DNA of 42,590 nucleotides from contig JAQBUH010000019.1 in assembly GCA_027624075.1 (NCBI GenBank), positions 1-42,590 on the forward strand, given 5' to 3'. A program made the translations under genes and the position numbers. Shown here one piece after another: positions 16,662 to 24,265 of the stretch; position 1 is the stretch's first letter, and every line of letters starts with the position of its first letter. The DNA comes from Chloroflexota bacterium (GTDB lineage: Bacteria > Chloroflexota > Dehalococcoidia > Lucifugimonadales > Lucifugimonadaceae). Below the pieces are notes generated by a model that saw nothing but the letters and a program-made list of their open reading frames with translations, was not told the origin of the DNA and searched no databases.

Positions 16662-16834
16662 TAAAGGGGCGTCCCGCCGGTCAGACTCGGAACGTCGCTC
16701 ACTTGCCCGACGAATCACATCATGTCAGCCAGGCCAGTGCCTTGTAATCGTTGCGCTACTTTAGCCTGATAACGCCATTCGTTTCACCGACACGAGACCA
16801 AACCGTCGCTCAGAGTTTTTCAGCAGCCTGTTAG
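16647..16834. repeat. 4-bp target-site duplication TTAG flanking the MITE
   Basis: TTAG occurs at 16647-16650 and at 16831-16834, immediately outside the two inverted ends. TTAG fits YTAR, the 4-bp target reported for IS5-group elements. Removing one copy with the element restores the host reading frame, which supports it as a genuine duplication. Confidence 0.75.
16651..16830. mobile_element. 180-bp MITE inserted in the MFS transporter gene
   Basis: The element starts with CAGGCTGCTGATAAA (16651-16665) and ends with TTTTTCAGCAGCCTG (16816-16830). The ends are inverted repeats matching at 14 of 15 bases. It is far too short for a transposase and has no long ORF. It is flanked by TTAG direct repeats. 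Ends of the CAGGCTGCTGAAAAA kind are common in DDE transposons of the IS5/IS1182 sort, so it was probably moved by a transposase encoded elsewhere. The insertion breaks codon 11/12 of the transporter. Confidence 0.8.
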
Positions 16835-16917
16835 GCGCAGTCCGGCACAATCCGGCTGTTGGACTATTCGCCAACGCGCCGTTCAGGGCGCTCTTCTTCG
16901 GAAACTTCGGCAACGTA

Positions 16918-18042
16918 ATGGGCATCGAGCTTCGTCTCATGGCGCAGGCGTGGCTAATCCTGGAACTCGGCGGCTCTCAGGTCTGGGTCGGCGCCGCAAA
17001 CGGGCTGCGTGTGGTCCCGTTCATCGCAATCACACTGGTGGCAGGCGTCTGGGTAGACCGGCTTGGCGGCAGAATACTGATCCTCATTGAGCGAAGCCTG
17101 CTGATTGGCCTCGCCGTGATAACGGCGCTCCTCGTGATCACAGACGTCATCGTCCTCTGGCACGTAGTCGTGCTGTCTGTCGCCGCAAGTTCTGCACTCG
17201 CTATAGGCATGCCGTCAATGCAGTCCATGATGAGAGATATCGTCCCCGCCTCCAGCCTGCAGGTGGCGCTGTCGCTAAACGGGCTGGCATTCAGCTTTGC
17301 ACGAGCTATCAGTCCGGTCGGCGGCGGCTTCCTGATCGCCGGGTTCGGCCTCGGCTCTCCCTGGCTTGCCTTGATTGGGCTGTATGCGCTGGCGATAGGA
17401 TTCGCGCTGAAGCTCCCGCGCCATCACGGCGAGCCAAAAGAGTCGAAACCGATGCTCCGGGAGATCCTGGCCGGTTTCGGCTATATACGGGCCAATCCGG
17501 TGATCGCCCGGCTCATGATCCTCTCATTCAGTACCATCCTGGCAGGAACGGTCCTGCCGATCATTCCTGTCTATGCCAGGGAGCGCTTTGACGTTGGAGC
17601 AACCGGCTTCGGCATCATGATGGCCTCGTTCGCGCTGGGGCAGGGTTGCGCTGCCATCTTCATCATCACCAGAGGCGGTTGGGAACGGAAGGCCATCCCG
17701 ATCGTGATCGCAGCGACGATGTGGGGCACGGGGATGATCGTGTTCGGATTCTCGACCTCGTTCCCACTTTCGTTAGCGGCGCTGTTCATTACGGGCGCGG
17801 CTGTCCCTGTATGGGTTTCAAGCGTGCTGCCACTGCTTCAACTGCAGACCGAGCGGCCGATGCTCGGGCGTGTGATGTCGGTCTATGCGCTGTCACTGGA
17901 AGGCCTGACACTTGGCTGGTTAGCTGGCGCATGGGTCGGCCAGCTGATTGGCAATCACTGGATGCTTCTGGGCAGCGCAGGGCTATTTATCGCGTTACAT
18001 GCCGGTTTGATGTTCACCTCGCCACAACTGCGGAGACTTTAG
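16918..18042 (+). CDS. MFS transporter, 5' end displaced by a MITE
   Basis: From the internal ATG at 16918 the product is 374 residues with about eleven membrane helices. It resembles the MFS_3/enterobactin-exporter-like group (LILELGGSQVWVGAANGLRVVPF, then GVWVDRLGGR as motif-A-like loop). The frame is open back to 16765 without an ATG, GTG or TTG, and includes FRALFFGNFGN, the start of helix 1. That missing part belongs to the gene, whose original start is at 16617 (see the severed fragment). Translation from 16918 would lack half of helix 1, so the protein is probably non-functional unless the MITE is spliced around or an unusual start is used. The substrate cannot be told. Confidence 0.8.
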   Translation: MGIELRLMAQAWLILELGGSQVWVGAANGLRVVPFIAITLVAGVWVDRLGGRILILIERSLLIGLAVITALLVITDVIVLWHVVVLSVAASSALAIGMPSMQSMMRDIVPASSLQVALSLNGLAFSFARAISPVGGGFLIAGFGLGSPWLALIGLYALAIGFALKLPRHHGEPKESKPMLREILAGFGYIRANPVIARLMILSFSTILAGTVLPIIPVYARERFDVGATGFGIMMASFALGQGCAAIFIITRGGWERKAIPIVIAATMWGTGMIVFGFSTSFPLSLAALFITGAAVPVWVSSVLPLLQLQTERPMLGRVMSVYALSLEGLTLGWLAGAWVGQLIGNHWMLLGSAGLFIALHAGLMFTSPQLRRL

Positions 18043-18098
18043 TCAAAGTTCCGTCGCATCTCATTGGACACAACTCTGACCGCTAGCTAGCATGGCGG

Positions 18099-18135
18099 GC
18101 CGGTCTGGTGCGGCCTTGCGCGCCGCCAGACTGGC
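18099..18135. other. Strong bipartite hairpin upstream of sucC
   Basis: GCCGGTCTG (18099-18107) pairs with CAGACTGGC (18127-18135) with one G-U pair. After a 2-base bulge, GCGGC (18110-18114) pairs with GCCGC (18122-18126), closing a 7-base loop. It lies between the MFS stop and the sucC start, about 60 bases ahead of the latter. It could be a terminator for the upstream gene (no T-run) or a leader structure; no known riboswitch is recognised. Confidence 0.4.
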
Positions 18136-18195
18136 CGGCGACTATCGCCGGTGGATCACGATTGGTATCGACATCTTTGGGGAGGACGCCCGCAG

Positions 18196-19386
18196 TTGAA
18201 TATCCACGAGTACCAGGCGAGGGAGATCCTCGAACGCTTCGGCCTGCCCGTGCCGAAAGCCGGGGTAGCATCCACGCCTGCCGAGGCCAGAGCCGTTGCC
18301 GAGAAGCTTGGCGGGCGGGTGGTTGTGAAGGCGCAGGTGCACGCCGGGGGCCGCGGCAAGGCCGGCGGAGTGAAGCTGGCGTCGTCTCCGGAAGAGGCTG
18401 AGCAGTTCGCCGCAGCCATGCTCGGCACGAACCTCGTGACGCACCAGACAGGGCCGCAGGGCGTTCCTGTCCGCAAGGTGATGGTGGCAGAGGCGACAGA
18501 CATCGCAGACGAGCTCTATCTGTCGATCATCGTCGACGGCGACCTCGGCGTCCCTGTCGTGATCGCGTCCACTGAGGGCGGCATGGACATCGAAGAGGTC
18601 GCAGACAAGACTCCGGAGAAGCTGTTCAGGGTCGCGGGCGACCCGCTCATAGGCCTCTCTCCCTACCACGCCCGCGACATTGCGGCGGCACTCGGCGTCC
18701 CTGCGTCTGCGCAGCGCGCCACGGCCGCGCTCATCTCGAACCTGTACCGCGTATTTGTCGAGAACGATTGCTCGCTCGTTGAGATCAACCCCCTGGTAAT
18801 CACCCGCGATGGCGGCGTGATAGCACTCGACGCCAAAATCAACATCGAGGACGACGCGCTGTTCAGGCACAAGGACCTTGCCGCGCTATACGACCCTGAG
18901 CAGGAGGACGAGCTGGAGCGCCGGGCGCGCGGCTCCGACCTTGCATACGTGAAGCTGGACGGCGGACGCGTTGGCTGCATGGTGAACGGCGCAGGGCTTG
19001 CGATGGCGACGATGGACATCACCAAGTGGGCGGGCGCTAACCCGGCGAACTTCCTGGACATTGGCGGCAGCGCAGAGCAGGAGCGCATCGAGGAGGCTTT
19101 CCGCATCATCGTCTCGGACAGCGACGTCGAGATCATCCTCGTGAACCTGTTCGCAGGCATCGCACGCTCGGACGTCGTGGCGCAGGGGATTGTGAACGCC
19201 GCCAGGGAGACCGGAACTTCGCTCCCGATGGTGGTCGCAATGCGCGGCACCAACGCCGAAGAGGGCCGGAAGATCCTGAGCGAGTCTGGGCTGGACATCA
19301 CTGCGGCCCTTGATCTTGCTGGTGCGGCGGAGGTCCTGCGGGATAAGCTCGCCCCGGCGGGGCACGGAAAGGGTGGGAGCCGATGA
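18196..19386 (+). CDS. sucC: Succinyl-CoA synthetase (ADP-forming) beta subunit
   Basis: This is a 396-residue subunit of the TCA-cycle enzyme that interconverts succinyl-CoA and succinate with nucleotide phosphorylation. The N-terminus [22 protein letters not shown] is the family start. It is followed by the ATP-grasp domain ([25 protein letters not shown]) and the C-terminal CoA-ligase domain with [11 protein letters not shown] and FLDIGGSA. The TTG at 18196 is chosen because it gives the exact family N-terminus and has GGAGGA 10 bases upstream; an in-frame GTG at 18151 adds 15 atypical residues. It overlaps sucD by 4 bases (ATGA). Confidence 0.95.
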   Translation: MNIHEYQAREILERFGLPVPKAGVASTPAEARAVAEKLGGRVVVKAQVHAGGRGKAGGVKLASSPEEAEQFAAAMLGTNLVTHQTGPQGVPVRKVMVAEATDIADELYLSIIVDGDLGVPVVIASTEGGMDIEEVADKTPEKLFRVAGDPLIGLSPYHARDIAAALGVPASAQRATAALISNLYRVFVENDCSLVEINPLVITRDGGVIALDAKINIEDDALFRHKDLAALYDPEQEDELERRARGSDLAYVKLDGGRVGCMVNGAGLAMATMDITKWAGANPANFLDIGGSAEQERIEEAFRIIVSDSDVEIILVNLFAGIARSDVVAQGIVNAARETGTSLPMVVAMRGTNAEEGRKILSESGLDITAALDLAGAAEVLRDKLAPAGHGKGGSR

Positions 19387-20255
19387 GTGTACTGGTAGGA
19401 CCAGAGACCAGGCTGCTGGTGCAGGGGCTCGGCAGGGACGGCAGCTTCCAGGCGAGCCGGATGCGTGAGTACGGCACGAACATGGTCGCGGCCGTTCACC
19501 CAAACCGGGACGGACAGAAGTTCGAGGACGCTGTCCCTTACTTCTCGTCTGTCACAGAGGCGGTGAAGGAGACGAAGGCGAACACCGGCGTCATCTTCGT
19601 TCCCGCGCCGTTCGCCGCAGACGCCATTATCGAGCAGGTGGACGCGGGGCTCGACCTCGTCGTCTGCATCTCCGAGGGTGTTCCCGTCCAGGACATGATC
19701 AAGGTCAACGCCTATGTGAAGGGCAGCAAGAGCAGGCTCGTCGGCCCGAACTGCCCCGGCCTGATTCACCCTGCCTCAAGGGCGAAGGTCGGCATCATCC
19801 CCGGAAGCATCGTTGTGCCCGGCAGGGTGGGCGTTGTGTCCCGCTCTGGCACGCTGACTTACGAGGCGATCGCGCAGCTTGTGCAGGTCGGGCTCGGGCA
19901 GTCGACCTGCGTCGGCATTGGCGGCGACCCGATTCACGGCACGACGTTTACCGATGTGTTGGCGCTGTTCCAGGACGACGGCGAGACGGACGCCATCGTG
20001 ATGATCGGTGAGATCGGCGGCGTGCGGGAGCAGCTTGCGGCCGAGTTCATCCAGCGGCACGTGACGAAGCCGGTCGTAGCGGCAATCGCCGGGCAGACTG
20101 CGCCTCCCGGCAAACGGATGGGCCACGCCGGGGCGATCATCACGGGCAAGGCCGGCCTTGCGTCTGAGAAGAACCGTGCGCTGGCAGAGGCAGGCGTCCA
20201 CGTTGTCGAGTCACCGGCGTACATCGGCGCTCGAATGAAGGAAGTCCTGGGCTAG
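19383..20255 (+). CDS. sucD: Succinyl-CoA synthetase alpha subunit
   Basis: This is a 290-residue partner of SucC. The N-terminal CoA-binding Rossmann domain is recognisable ([29 protein letters not shown]). [12 protein letters not shown] is the typical ligand-binding loop, and GHAGAI carries the phosphohistidine H248. One oddity is [11 protein letters not shown] where most families read VQGITGxxGxF: one residue of the Gly-rich loop differs. Length and order are otherwise normal. It is translationally coupled to sucC by an ATGA overlap and followed by a 170-base gap before rpiB. Confidence 0.95.
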   Translation: MSVLVGPETRLLVQGLGRDGSFQASRMREYGTNMVAAVHPNRDGQKFEDAVPYFSSVTEAVKETKANTGVIFVPAPFAADAIIEQVDAGLDLVVCISEGVPVQDMIKVNAYVKGSKSRLVGPNCPGLIHPASRAKVGIIPGSIVVPGRVGVVSRSGTLTYEAIAQLVQVGLGQSTCVGIGGDPIHGTTFTDVLALFQDDGETDAIVMIGEIGGVREQLAAEFIQRHVTKPVVAAIAGQTAPPGKRMGHAGAIITGKAGLASEKNRALAEAGVHVVESPAYIGARMKEVLG

Positions 20256-20425
20256 GGCGCAGACGGGACGGCCCGCGGGCGGGTGCTCCTGGGCGGCACG
20301 GTGGAGCAGCCCGAAGACCGGCGTTCCATCCGCAGAGCGATGACGAAAGGTTCGCGGTCTGGAAAGCCGTCGGCCAGCGTGGACGATGCGAGAAGCCACC
20401 CACACATCTAGGACAGGGACACAGC

Positions 20426-20896
20426 ATGAAGATCGCGGTTGGCGGAGACCACGCCGGTTTTCCGATGAAGGGTCCGGTTGTCGAGTTTCTGAAATCACGC
20501 GGCCACGATGTCACGGACCACGGCGCTTACTCGACAGACCCTGTCGACTTCCCTGACATCTCGGCGAAGGTGTGCGAGGCGGTCCTGGCGGGAGAGGCGG
20601 AGCGAGGTGTGCTCGTCTGCGGCACAGGCGTCGGCGCGGCCATCGCAGCCAACAAGATTCCCGGCATCAGGGCCGCGCTCAGCCACGACATCCACACCGC
20701 TCACCAGGGCGTTGAGCACGATGACGTCAACGTGATCTGCGTCGGCGCGTGGATAGTCGGCATCGAGGTGGTGAAAGAGATACTCGACGCGTTCGTGGCC
20801 GCCGAGTTCTCGACAGACCCCGACCTCCGCCGCCGAGTGCAGAAGCTCCACCAGATGGAGCTAGACTACGCGAGGAAGCTGCTGGAGCGGGACTAG
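20426..20896 (+). CDS. rpiB: Ribose-5-phosphate isomerase B (RpiB/LacAB family)
   Basis: This 156-residue isomerase interconverts ribose-5-phosphate and ribulose-5-phosphate in the pentose phosphate pathway. Signature elements are GGDHAGF (D8, H9), the active-site Cys in VCGTGVGAAIAANK (C65), and the AALSHD segment. DDVNVICVGAWIVG follows, where LacAB/RpiB enzymes read D.NVL.LGaR, so this is a slight variant. A purine-rich GGACAGGGACACAGC precedes the ATG. Some family members act on allose-6-phosphate or galactose-6-phosphate; ribose is the default. The 20256-20425 gap before it is GC rich with no recognised motif. Confidence 0.88.
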   Translation: MKIAVGGDHAGFPMKGPVVEFLKSRGHDVTDHGAYSTDPVDFPDISAKVCEAVLAGEAERGVLVCGTGVGAAIAANKIPGIRAALSHDIHTAHQGVEHDDVNVICVGAWIVGIEVVKEILDAFVAAEFSTDPDLRRRVQKLHQMELDYARKLLERD

Positions 20897-20965
20897 AGCG
20901 GCGCCGCCGCCGGAGTTCCGAGATGCCGCCAGAGTTTCCGGCGTCTGCGCCTCTTGAGTGGGCAC

Positions 20966-21190
20966 GGCTCTGTTGACATCATCCCTACCTGCGAAAAGAG
21001 GGCGTTAGCGGGGGAGGTGTTTTTGTCATTCTGAGCTTGACTCAGAATCTCCCGGCCAACCGTGATTGAGCCGTGAGGTCCCTCGGCCCGCAAGCGGCCG
21101 CCCCGCGACCAGGATGACAAATCCCGGATGTCCCTCGCATCAAACCTCGCCCTCCTCCTCAAATGGGGGAAAGACAATGTCAACAGAGCC
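20966..21190. mobile_element. 225-bp non-autonomous element with CTCTGTTGACAT inverted ends
   Basis: The left end GGCTCTGTTGACATC (20966-20980) and right end ATGTCAACAGAGCC (21177-21190) are inverted repeats. Near the left end lies the palindrome ATTCTGAG (21028-21035), loop CTTGA, CTCAGAAT (21041-21048). There is no coding capacity. A similar element lies at 39531-39781, and isolated ends occur at 14270 and 16423. It is MITE-like; no target duplication could be assigned. Confidence 0.65.
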
Positions 21191-21227
21191 GGCCATGTCC
21201 TGAGCGAAGTCAAATGGATTGATTCAG

Positions 21228-21351
21228 CAGCTCTCAGGAAACCGGTTAGCCGAGAGACTCTGAGTCAAGCTCAGAGTGACAAAAGCAGCCCACTCTCTGT
21301 CACTCTCTCCCGGCCGGGGAGACGGTGATCAGCAAAGATGTCAACAGAGCG
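21228..21351. repeat. Second palindromic repeat (copy c) and another CAACAGAG end
   Basis: CTCTCAGGAAACCGGTTAGC leads into the palindrome ACTCTGAG (21257-21264), loop TCAAG, CTCAGAGT (21270-21277), in opposite orientation to the copy at 21028. The block ends with GATGTCAACAGAGCGC (21336-21351), another right-type end. The 20897-21433 gap is therefore almost wholly repeat sequence; no gene is seen. Confidence 0.7.
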
Positions 21352-21433
21352 CTGTCTCTACGGCGATGCTTCGCCCGCTGCGCCTCTGCGGCTATACACT
21401 CCGTCGCCAGTCAATAAGTAAGAGGTGATGAAG

Positions 21434-21988
21434 ATGCAAAGTTCCGGCAGGCCGCTTGTTGTTCACATCGACCGCGTCGAGTCGCCGCTTGAGCTTGAGC
21501 GGCTGGCGCTGGCGGGCATCGACTGCGAGATCGTTTCCGTGCCGGTTTCGAGCGAGGGCGAGATCATCGAGGCGATCAAAGACGCAACGGTGGTGCTCAA
21601 CAACCACTCGCCCGTCACCGCCAACATGGTCGAGCAGCTGACGAAGTGCAAGCTGATCATCCGGTACGGCCACGGCTACGACACAGTCGACGTGGACGCC
21701 TGTACCGAAGCCGGCATCATCGTCACCAACATCGCCGGCTCAACCAGCGAGGAGGTCTCCAACCACGCCCTCTCGCTGATGCTGGCGTGCGCGAGGGACC
21801 TGAAGCGGCTGGACCGGGCGACGTGCGAGGGCCGTTGGAATGAGGTCTACTCAAGAGAGGTTGGCCACCGGATATTCGGAGAGACCGTCGGCATAGTCGG
21901 GTTCGGGTGGATAGGGAGAGCGTTCGCCCGGAAGTGCAAGGCGCTCGGGATGAATGTGCTTGTGCACGACCCTTACGTCGGCAGCTGA
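21434..21988 (+). CDS. D-2-hydroxyacid dehydrogenase (phosphoglycerate-dehydrogenase-like), N-terminal part before an in-frame TGA
   Basis: Residues 1-184 are the outer domain and the start of the NAD-binding domain of a D-3-phosphoglycerate-dehydrogenase-like enzyme. They include RYGHGYDTVDV (R77) and the nucleotide loop GFGWIG (156-161), then HDPYVGS. A TGA at 21986-21988 replaces codon 185. The same frame continues without gap as LAIEYGVRFAGKQELLESADYVSMHVP, exactly what the family has next, and ends at 22429. The ATG at 21434 is preferred: AGAGGTG lies upstream with good spacing; GTG 21425 and ATG 21428 also precede. Either the gene is freshly broken, the TGA is read through, or it is an assembly error. 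Enzyme substrate unknown. Confidence 0.8.
   Translation: MQSSGRPLVVHIDRVESPLELERLALAGIDCEIVSVPVSSEGEIIEAIKDATVVLNNHSPVTANMVEQLTKCKLIIRYGHGYDTVDVDACTEAGIIVTNIAGSTSEEVSNHALSLMLACARDLKRLDRATCEGRWNEVYSREVGHRIFGETVGIVGFGWIGRAFARKCKALGMNVLVHDPYVGS
21986..21988 (+). other. In-frame TGA inside the dehydrogenase gene
   Basis: The TGA interrupts an otherwise intact gene after the DPYVGS turn, a surface position where the family shows variable residues. It is the first three bases of TGACTC (21986-21991), which can pair with GAGTCA (22005-22010). Outer pairs CGGCA (21979-21983) and TGCCG (22015-22019) enclose it. The site is not a conserved Cys or Trp position, which argues against selenocysteine. Confidence 0.75.
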
Positions 21989-22051
21989 CTCGCGATCGAG
22001 TACGGAGTCAGGTTTGCCGGCAAGCAAGAGCTGCTTGAGTCTGCGGACTAT

Positions 22052-22429
22052 GTGTCGATGCATGTGCCGCATCTGCCGCCGACGCACCACTGGATCGACG
22101 GCGACGCGCTGCGTGCGATGAAGCGGTCGGCGTACCTGATCAACACCGCGCGCGGGCCGGTCGTGGATGAGCAGGCATTGATCGCCGCGCTGAGAGCGGG
22201 CGAGATTGCCGGGGCCGGCATCGACGTTTACGAGCAGGAGCCTCTGTCTCCAGCCAACCCGCTCCTGAGTATGGAGAACGTGATCTGCACACCTCACATC
22301 GCGGGATCGTCGGAGATCGGCTGGGCGACGATCCGCCGTCGCGTCGGTGAGGAGGCCGCCAGAGTGCTGCGGGGCCAGCGGCCAGAGGTCATCGTGAACC
22401 CTGAGGTGCTCGGGAAGGTGGAGCTCTAG
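22052..22429 (+). CDS. D-2-hydroxyacid dehydrogenase, C-terminal part after the in-frame TGA
   Basis: This piece runs in the same frame as the upstream half and carries the catalytic triad by whole-gene numbering: R240 in NTARGPVVDE, E269 in YEQEP and H288 in TPHIAG. ATG 22052 is the first ATG here, but the protein-like frame is continuous from 21989 (LAIEYGV onward), so 22052 is only the first ATG and not a biological start. Alone it would lack both the outer domain and the Gly-rich NAD loop. The joined gene 21434-22429 would encode about 331 residues, the normal family length. Confidence 0.8.
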   Translation: MSMHVPHLPPTHHWIDGDALRAMKRSAYLINTARGPVVDEQALIAALRAGEIAGAGIDVYEQEPLSPANPLLSMENVICTPHIAGSSEIGWATIRRRVGEEAARVLRGQRPEVIVNPEVLGKVEL

Positions 22430-22447
22430 CGCGTCCTATGCTTCCGC

Positions 22448-23245
22448 TCATGGCGACGGACTGTTCGCCCCGGCCGGCCTCCAGCGCGTCACCTCGTCCA
22501 TGAACGCTGAAGAGCGCACGTGTCGGTCAAGGACGAACTGCATATGCTCCCTGAGGATGCGCCCCGCCTGCCGCAACTCCTCCTCGCCAGCGTCGACCGG
22601 CCGCACCGCATCCCATCGTGACCGCGCCATGTGCCGCAGCAGCTTGATCGTATTCATCGAAGCCGGGAGCAGCACATCGTTCTCGGTCGCCCTGCATTCC
22701 GGGCACACGAGCCCTCCGCGGGCCGGTGAGAAGACGTGGTCCTTCGGCTCCAGCGCTGACCCACAGTCGACGCAATCGCTGATCGCAGGCAGAAAGCCGT
22801 TGATGCGCAGCACGTGCATATCGAACCAGCGGGCCATCAGCGGGTTCACCGGCTCCTCGTCCAGGACCTGAAGCATCTGCACGAACTGGTTGAACAGCGC
22901 CGGGTTCGGCCCGCCTTCGACAGAGAAGCGCTCAGCCACCTCCGCCATGTATAGCCCGGTCGACATCTTCTCGAGACCGGAGTGCAGCCCGCGCAGGCTG
23001 GTCAACGACTCCGCCTGTGAGACGCTGTGGAGCGACCTGCCCTCGGCGAGAGAGGCCTTGATGTGCCGCAGGAGGTCAACGTTGCCGCCGAGCCGCGATT
23101 TAGGCTTGCGAGCGCCTCGCGCCACCGCCCGCACCAGTCCCCTGAACGGCGTGAGCAGCGTGACAAGGCGGTCCGCCTCGCCGAAGTCGCTGGCGCGCAC
23201 GACAACCGCCTCTACCGAGTATGTGTGGGGCCGTGAAGAGACCAC
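22448..23245 (-). CDS. recO: DNA repair protein RecO
   Basis: This 265-residue protein helps load RecA onto SSB-coated single strands with RecR. An N-terminal OB fold (SVEAVVVRASDFGEADRLVTLLTPFRGLVRAVARGARK) is the RecO signature. A helical region and a zinc site C158/C161 with C181/C184 follow. The start is GTG at 23245; the residues after it match the family start. It lies downstream of recR on the same strand with an 86-base gap, and its stop faces the stop of the dehydrogenase gene 18 bases away. Confidence 0.92.
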   Translation of the reverse strand: MVSSRPHTYSVEAVVVRASDFGEADRLVTLLTPFRGLVRAVARGARKPKSRLGGNVDLLRHIKASLAEGRSLHSVSQAESLTSLRGLHSGLEKMSTGLYMAEVAERFSVEGGPNPALFNQFVQMLQVLDEEPVNPLMARWFDMHVLRINGFLPAISDCVDCGSALEPKDHVFSPARGGLVCPECRATENDVLLPASMNTIKLLRHMARSRWDAVRPVDAGEEELRQAGRILREHMQFVLDRHVRSSAFMDEVTRWRPAGANSPSP

Positions 23246-23331
23246 TCGTGCGCCTGTCTAGCTGCCAACCTGGAAAAGGCCGTTCAGACCAAGTGTACCG
23301 GCTGCGGTTTACGGTGAAGCAGGCTTGCAGT

Positions 23332-24000
23332 CTAGTTGGCCAGACCGGGTGAGGCGCCGCCGCCAGAGCCGCCAGTGCCATTGGACGATTGCACCTCTGC
23401 CCGGGACTCCATGGCGTGCGCAAGCGTGGAGTCGTCCGCGTACTCGAGGTCGGCGCCGGACGGCAGCCCGCGGGCAAGCGCCGTCACCTTAACGCCAAGG
23501 TGGCTCAGCAGACGCTGGATGTACATCGCGGTCGCCTCGCCCTCCAGGTTCGGGTTCGTTGCGATGATCACCTCGGTCACCGTGCCGTCTGCAAGCCGTA
23601 CCAGCAGCTCCTTGAGCTTCAGGTCGTCCGGGCCGATGCCGTTGACAGGTGAGATCACGCCGTGCAGGACGTGGTACATGCCTCTGAACGCGCGGGCCCG
23701 CTCCACCGCAAGCACGTCCAGCGGCTCTTCAACAATGCATATGCGGGTGCGGTCACGCGTCAGGTCCCTGCAGATGGCGCACTCGACGGATTCGCTGATG
23801 TTCATGCAGGTGTCGCAGAACACGATGCGGTCCTTGACGCCGATGATCGCAGACGCAAGCTCCTCTGCCTCGTCGCGCGGCATGCGGATCAGGTGGTACG
23901 TCAGCCGTTGCGCACTCTTCGGCCCCACGCCGGGAAGGCGGTGGAACGCATCGATAAGGCGGGCTACAGGCGCTGCTGCGGAGGGTGCAAGTTCTGACAT
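23332..24000 (-). CDS. recR: Recombination mediator protein RecR
   Basis: This 222-residue protein has a helix-hairpin-helix (FHRLPGVGPKSAQRL, 19-33) and a zinc finger C62/C65 and C74/C77. A TOPRIM domain has CIVEEPLDVLAVER and HVLHGVISPVNGIGPDDLKLKEL, and the ATNPNLEGEATAMYI segment precedes the Walker B-like end. A C-terminal tail rich in Gly, Ser and Asn (about 203-222) is extra compared with the usual 198-200 residues. It works with RecO and RecF in gap repair; recO is the next gene, so the pair is probably an operon. recF is not in the window. Confidence 0.95.
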   Translation of the reverse strand: MSELAPSAAAPVARLIDAFHRLPGVGPKSAQRLTYHLIRMPRDEAEELASAIIGVKDRIVFCDTCMNISESVECAICRDLTRDRTRICIVEEPLDVLAVERARAFRGMYHVLHGVISPVNGIGPDDLKLKELLVRLADGTVTEVIIATNPNLEGEATAMYIQRLLSHLGVKVTALARGLPSGADLEYADDSTLAHAMESRAEVQSSNGTGGSGGGASPGLAN

Positions 24001-24265
24001 TGTCTTGTTTCTGGCCAGAGTTGACTGGCAGGCTCAGGTTATGCCGCTATTTTCTGGCCGGAGCGTATTGTTGGCCAATGCTGAGAGGCTGGTCCGTTGA
24101 GACTACCGCAAAGGCCGCCGCTCTGATGAACCCTCTCCGTCAATTTGGGGAACAGGGTTGAAGAGAGGATGATGGTGACAGTGCCGGCATGGTTCAGCGT
24201 GACGAATCGGCGCACGCCCTTCTCCCACCGGCAAATCCGCCCTGGCTGGCCCCGCATCCCGCCGC

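Noticed and set aside
20256-20425. Structured RNA between sucD and rpiB
   Set aside because: GC-rich with several possible short stems, but no known RNA family pattern and no clear long hairpin.
20966-21351. CRISPR-like repeats
   Set aside because: Repeats are palindromic, irregularly spaced, in both orientations and scattered over the window; no regular spacers.
21986-21988. TGA decoded as selenocysteine
   Set aside because: The position is not a conserved Cys in the family, the stem does not match a known bacterial SECIS, and no selenocysteine machinery is in the window.
24100-24200. Further copy of the dispersed element
   Set aside because: Only loose similarity (GAACAGGG, GATGATGGTGACAG) without the palindrome or paired ends.
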